Of a DNA stretch of 15,460 nt, positions 12,324 to 15,460 are shown in pieces. The notes below the pieces were generated by a model. That model was not told where the DNA came from, searched no databases, and saw nothing but the letters and a program-made list of their open reading frames with translations. The position numbers were made by a program, and so were the translations under genes. Every line of letters begins with the position of its first letter. Within the stretch, counting starts at the first letter, position 1. Source of the DNA: Bacteroidota bacterium (GTDB taxonomy: Bacteria > Bacteroidota > Bacteroidia > Bacteroidales > Dysgonomonadaceae); assembly GCA_023399295.1 (NCBI GenBank), contig JAEWQF010000058.1, positions 1 through 15,460 on the forward strand, given 5' to 3'.

Positions 12324-14483
12324 TTAAAAATGGGTGGCATCATAGGCGACATTTTTTCCCAGCGTGAGGAAGAAGCCAACGTAGAAGTTCTGCGGTTGTT
12401 CCAGCAAGATGGGTTTTCGTTCATATATACCCTCGTTGTTGGGCGTGCTGTTGTAGTGATAGCCGTAGATATTCTTCCTGCCGAAGATATTGGAGGCTGA
12501 GAGGTAGATGATCAGCTTCTTGTGCGCCAGGATGGTCCAACTCACATCAGTGGTGAGGAGCAGAGGGGTGCGGCCGCTCATGAAATCCACATCGTTGGGG
12601 TCATGATAGGGACGACCGCTGGCATAGCGCTGGGTGATGCTGATCATGCTCCGCAGCCGCTCGAAATTGCTGTAGCGGACGCTGACGGAGGCGTTGTGCC
12701 GTGTGACATAATGCGGTTGTACCGGAGTGGGGTAATAGAGGTACTTGCGCCGGCTGTCGTTGAAGGTGTAGGCGACCATGTAGTCCCACTGTTTCAGGAA
12801 CATCCGGTCGTTGTAAAAAAGATCGACACCGCGGCTGTATCCATCCCCCCCGGAGGTGTATCCCAACTGCGCATGCCGGAGGGGCAACCGCTCATAATCC
12901 TTGTAATAGGCCTCTGCCCTTAATATTTTTTCATCCTTCTGGTAGTAGATGCCCAGCAGGTACTGCAGGTTACGTTCGTTCGAGAGAGCCCCGTTACGGA
13001 TCAGATACTCCTTGCCGGTTATCTGTTGGTAACGACCGGCCACTCCCGATAAGATGAAGTCGTTCAGCTTGTAACTCAACGCCAGACGCGGTAGCAGTGC
13101 GACATCCTCGTTAAGAGAGGTGTACTCCCCTCTCACTGATGTGTTGAGCAACAAGTTATCGAGGAGATTGAAGTCGCCGGAGAAGTAAATGCCGGAGATA
13201 TGGTGGTTCAGCCGTGGTGAAAGAGGGGATGCGGGGGTGGTGTAATCCATCTCATATTGTTTCAGGAAGCTCTCTGCGCCTACATCCATCCTAAACAGTG
13301 GGGAGAGCCTTTTGCCCGCTTTCACCTTCAGGTGAAGCTCCGTCTCATCCTCCCCCAGCTTGTCACCAGCGATCTCTGCCCCCGTGATATGCCTGTTGTT
13401 CCGGCTGAATGCCGCCCCTGCGAACCAGTTCACGCCCGATCTGCCACGGGTGCGGAAGGTGCTGTTTAGGTAGAGGTTGTCCTCCTTGAAATCCATCTCC
13501 CGGTTATCCCCGAAGGCAGGTCTCTCCTCACGGTTGAAGGCACTGCGTTCGAAGGTGAAGAAGGTTTTGAAATGGGTATGCTCACCCAGACTGTAGCGAA
13601 ACTGTTTCTGAAGAGCCAGTGAGTGGAAGGGCTTGTTCCACTGCTTTGCCTGCTCCGGGTAGAAGAGGTTGATATAGCTGTCCATAGTGGTATAATCGCC
13701 GTTGAAGGAGAGCGATGCCTTCTCCCATGCCTTGGTCCCTCCTCCACCCAGGGAGACATTCATCAGACTCACACCCGTCTTCGAGTCTTTTGCCTCATCA
13801 CGCGTGTAGAGTGGTAGTACACTGGAGAGGCTCTGGGAATATTCGGACGAGAAGCCACCCATTGAGAAGTTTACCCCCGAGAAGAAGAATGGGGAGTAGC
13901 GGGAGCGTGCCTGCTGGTTGGGAAAGGTGGCCCCATAGGGTGAGAGCAGATGCATGTCGTCGATGTAGGTCTGCGATTCCGAACTGTCGCCACCCCTTAT
14001 CAACAACCGCCCGTCGGTACCGGTTGCCTGTGCCCCCGGCAACAACGTGAGCGCTTTGATCAGGTCACCCTCCGAGCCGGCCGTGGTAGCTACATCGACC
14101 GCACTCTTCCGGTCGACAGTGCTGGTGCCCTTAAGGATAAAACTGCCGGCTTGCACCACTACCTCCTCAAGATTCAACGGAATCTCCCTGAGGAGGATCT
14201 GCAGATCGTGCATCTCTTTAATAGGAGCTTGCAGGCGAACCTCATGGTAACCGATCATCGAAACAATCAGGCAACCCTCACCGGCCGCACTGCTATTGAA
14301 ACGAAAGAACCCTTCGTTATCGCTGCTCGTGCCCTCTACACTGTTCTCCAACCAGATATTGGCATAGGTTACCGGATTGCCCTGTTCATCGATCACTCTG
14401 CCGGATATCTCACGAGTCTGCGTGAATGCCTGCAACTGCCAGAAGAATAGTCCGATAATAAGTATGAATCTAGATTTCATCAT
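12324..14483 (-). CDS. TonB-dependent outer-membrane receptor with N-terminal carboxypeptidase-regulatory-like domain
   Basis: The 719-residue protein has a signal peptide (about 1-20, ending LQAF). Next is a CarboxypepD_reg-like domain (24-105: ISGRVIDEQGNPVTYANIWLEN, then SDNEGFFRF and MIGYHE) and a linker LEEVVVQAG. The plug spans about 125-225 (LIKALTLLPGAQATGTDGRLLIRGGDSSES, TYIDDMHLLSPYG). A beta barrel runs to a C-terminal Phe, as usual for outer-membrane insertion. It should import a substrate using TonB energy. There is no SusD-like lipoprotein next to it, and the barrel is shorter than in typical SusC glycan importers, which points away from large glycans; the substrate is unknown. 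It leads the four-gene operon and has a textbook promoter. Met2 is an equally good start. Confidence 0.92.
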   Translation of the reverse strand: MMKSRFILIIGLFFWQLQAFTQTREISGRVIDEQGNPVTYANIWLENSVEGTSSDNEGFFRFNSSAAGEGCLIVSMIGYHEVRLQAPIKEMHDLQILLREIPLNLEEVVVQAGSFILKGTSTVDRKSAVDVATTAGSEGDLIKALTLLPGAQATGTDGRLLIRGGDSSESQTYIDDMHLLSPYGATFPNQQARSRYSPFFFSGVNFSMGGFSSEYSQSLSSVLPLYTRDEAKDSKTGVSLMNVSLGGGGTKAWEKASLSFNGDYTTMDSYINLFYPEQAKQWNKPFHSLALQKQFRYSLGEHTHFKTFFTFERSAFNREERPAFGDNREMDFKEDNLYLNSTFRTRGRSGVNWFAGAAFSRNNRHITGAEIAGDKLGEDETELHLKVKAGKRLSPLFRMDVGAESFLKQYEMDYTTPASPLSPRLNHHISGIYFSGDFNLLDNLLLNTSVRGEYTSLNEDVALLPRLALSYKLNDFILSGVAGRYQQITGKEYLIRNGALSNERNLQYLLGIYYQKDEKILRAEAYYKDYERLPLRHAQLGYTSGGDGYSRGVDLFYNDRMFLKQWDYMVAYTFNDSRRKYLYYPTPVQPHYVTRHNASVSVRYSNFERLRSMISITQRYASGRPYHDPNDVDFMSGRTPLLLTTDVSWTILAHKKLIIYLSASNIFGRKNIYGYHYNSTPNNEGIYERKPILLEQPQNFYVGFFLTLGKNVAYDATHF

Positions 14484-14549
14484 CCAATTTTTAGAACGTT
14501 CATCATTTAAAATTAGCGCATTGATTGTCTGATCCTAAGATTGACATTG

Positions 14550-14581
14550 CAAATGTAAACCAGTTTATAATATAAACCAAA
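14550..14581 (-). promoter_or_regulatory. Promoter TTTG-N20-TACATTTG of the receptor operon
   Basis: Read on the minus strand, TTTG (14581-14578) is followed after exactly 20 nt by TACATTTG (14557-14550). Transcription should start near 14543, giving a leader of about 60 nt before the receptor ATG. Confidence 0.75.
14563..14577. promoter_or_regulatory. Candidate operator GTTTATA-A-TATAAAC in the receptor promoter
   Basis: This perfect 7-bp inverted repeat with a single central base lies wholly inside the 20-nt spacer between -33 and -7 and directly touches the -33 box. A bound dimer would exclude RNA polymerase. The obvious candidate is the winged-helix protein encoded last in the operon. 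The AT-rich composition means some chance of coincidence. Confidence 0.6.
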
Positions 14582-14622
14582 TAATTTTCTAGATTTAATT
14601 TGTTTTTTTCTGCAGATCTTTT

Positions 14623-14654
14623 TTTGTGGGATATTGTATAGTTTTATAACTTTG
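14623..14654 (+). promoter_or_regulatory. Promoter TTTG-N20-TAACTTTG of the cupin lipoprotein gene
   Basis: TTTG (14623-14626) and TAACTTTG (14647-14654) are separated by exactly 20 nt. The start of transcription should be near 14661, 36 nt before the ATG. Together with the minus-strand promoter this explains the 213-nt gene-free stretch 14484-14696. Confidence 0.75.
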
Positions 14655-14696
14655 TTTATCAGCCAGATAATCTTATTACCTTTAAGAAGAAAAGTC

Positions 14697-15230
14697 ATGA
14701 AAAGAAAAGTGTGTTTTTTTGGAGTAGCGTCGATGCTGATCTTGGTATCATGCGTACAGCCTCAAAGTGAGGAGCGTCAGCCGGCAGAGGAGGTTGTTGA
14801 GAGTGTAGAGGCAGTGGAATTTAAAGATTTCGGTCCCGAGCCGCTGGTAATTGACATCGAGCAATACACCCTGCAGAATGAGACGTTCCGAACTGCTGTC
14901 TGGACCGGCAGCCTGATGCAGATGACGGTGATGACCCTGCAACCGGGAGAGGACATCGGCCTGGAGCTGCATACCACAACCGATCAGTTCCTGCGGGTGG
15001 AGCAGGGAAGCGGCATCGTGATGATGGGTGATAGTGAGGAGAACCTCGATTTCCAGGAGCGGGTGGAGGATGATTTCGCCATCTTCATCCCGGCCGGCAA
15101 GTGGCACAACCTGCTCAATGATTCTGACGAACCGCTGAAACTCTACTCCATCTACACGCCGGTGGAGCATCCGCACGGCACCGTGCACGAAACCCGTGAT
15201 GAGGGAATCGAGCACGATCACGACCATTAA
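14697..15230 (+). CDS. Cupin-domain lipoprotein
   Basis: The product is 177 residues from ATG 14697. The frame opening at 14634 is rejected because it starts inside the promoter. The lipoprotein signal ends LILVSC (Cys19), followed by a Glu-rich linker. The cupin domain spans about 58-155: motif one is PGEDIGLELHTTTDQFLRVEQGSG (His92, with the second usual His replaced by Thr94), motif two is IPAGKWHNLLND (His137). This is the common short-cupin family of the GEDIGLE-H type, normally a cytoplasmic protein, here with a lipoprotein anchor. The metal site is probably incomplete relative to dioxygenase cupins. The C-terminal HDHDH and preceding HPHG may bind metal. It is divergent from the receptor operon and could share its regulation. 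Confidence 0.88.
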   Translation: MKRKVCFFGVASMLILVSCVQPQSEERQPAEEVVESVEAVEFKDFGPEPLVIDIEQYTLQNETFRTAVWTGSLMQMTVMTLQPGEDIGLELHTTTDQFLRVEQGSGIVMMGDSEENLDFQERVEDDFAIFIPAGKWHNLLNDSDEPLKLYSIYTPVEHPHGTVHETRDEGIEHDHDH

Positions 15231-15239
15231 AAGCCTCTT

Positions 15240-15460
15240 CTATAGGATCATCAGCGACTCCATGAAGTTGCGCAAGTCGAAGGTCACCTCCATCAGGCTC
15301 TTGCCGCCGGTGAGCTCCCGTATCTCCCTGTCTGCCGACAACGGGTCGGTACGTCCGTTCCCCATCCGGTCCATCACCGAGTAGACCTTGTCCCAGTATT
15401 CCTTGTGTTTCTGCCAGGCATCGTGTGAGGCAGTGCCGCCCTGTGGCTTTCTGCTCTCCA
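15240..15460 (-). CDS. C-terminal part of an unidentified protein (5' end beyond window)
   Basis: A minus-strand frame stays open from the right edge to TAG at 15242-15240, giving 73 codons. The visible peptide is polar and helical, with GGTASHDAWQKHKEYWDK, then MGNGRTDPLSADREIRELTGG and the final VTFDLRNFMESLMIL. Base and codon use match the neighbouring genes, and the opposite-strand frame in this stretch shows no family features. I do not recognise the family. It converges on the cupin gene with only nine bases between the two stop codons and no terminator in the gap. Confidence 0.65.
   Translation of the reverse strand, partial: ESRKPQGGTASHDAWQKHKEYWDKVYSVMDRMGNGRTDPLSADREIRELTGGKSLMEVTFDLRNFMESLMIL

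Noticed and set aside
12522..12923. Plus-strand open frame of 133 codons
   Set aside because: It lies antisense to the barrel of the TonB-dependent receptor and resembles no family.
14494..14501. 8-bp palindrome GAACGTTC in the receptor leader
   Set aside because: It is too short to separate from chance, and a much better inverted repeat exists in the promoter spacer.
1..15460. CRISPR arrays, tRNA genes, insertion sequences, attachment sites
   Set aside because: No regularly spaced repeats, cloverleaf-like sequences, transposase frames or direct-repeat borders were found on reading both strands.

Overview
The window reads as a chromosomal segment of a Bacteroidota bacterium, most likely Bacteroidales. 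A Dysgonomonadaceae-like genome would fit, but that is inference. The grounds are three sites matching the Bacteroidota promoter consensus TTTG-N20-TAnnTTTG, a TonB-dependent receptor with an N-terminal carboxypeptidase-regulatory-like domain, many lipoproteins, a GH88/GH105 enzyme and a general lack of strong Shine-Dalgarno sequences. No tRNA, rRNA, CRISPR array, transposase or phage gene was seen.

Left part (1-4611, minus strand). In transcription order from the right this holds: a small zinc-ribbon protein with a clear promoter; a 36-codon stub of a Rossmann-type oxidoreductase; a VOC/glyoxalase-fold protein; a DUF4260 membrane protein that appears to have lost its middle; a two-helix glycine-rich membrane protein; then a DUF4878-like lipoprotein overlapping a YiiX-like NlpC/P60 lipoprotein; an orphan GH105-type lipoprotein; and an AT-rich membrane metallopeptidase cut by the window edge. 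The two damaged genes lie within 1 kb of each other, so this stretch looks eroded.

Centre (4677-10669, plus strand). An exported YCII protein, a DUF1801 protein, a 38-residue small ORF and a VOC protein without the first metal-ligand histidine form one tight run. Next is a peroxide-response unit: a thiol glutathione peroxidase followed by a one-Cys OhrR/MarR regulator, preceded by two nearly identical inverted repeats that bracket the -7 element. A GNAT acetyltransferase then overlaps an ornithine/alanine-racemase-like PLP enzyme, closed by a strong terminator. An exported Ntn-type choloylglycine/penicillin-V-acylase-like hydrolase and a four-helix membrane protein follow.

Right part (10745-15460). 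A minus-strand operon encodes, in order, a TonB-dependent receptor, an exported TPR-like protein, a six-helix inner-membrane protein and a compact winged-helix (HTH_34-type) regulator. Its promoter carries a perfect inverted repeat filling most of the spacer. This looks like a self-regulated envelope/uptake cassette without a SusD partner and is the best candidate for an uncharacterised system here. A divergent cupin lipoprotein has its own good promoter and converges on the tail of an unidentified minus-strand gene.
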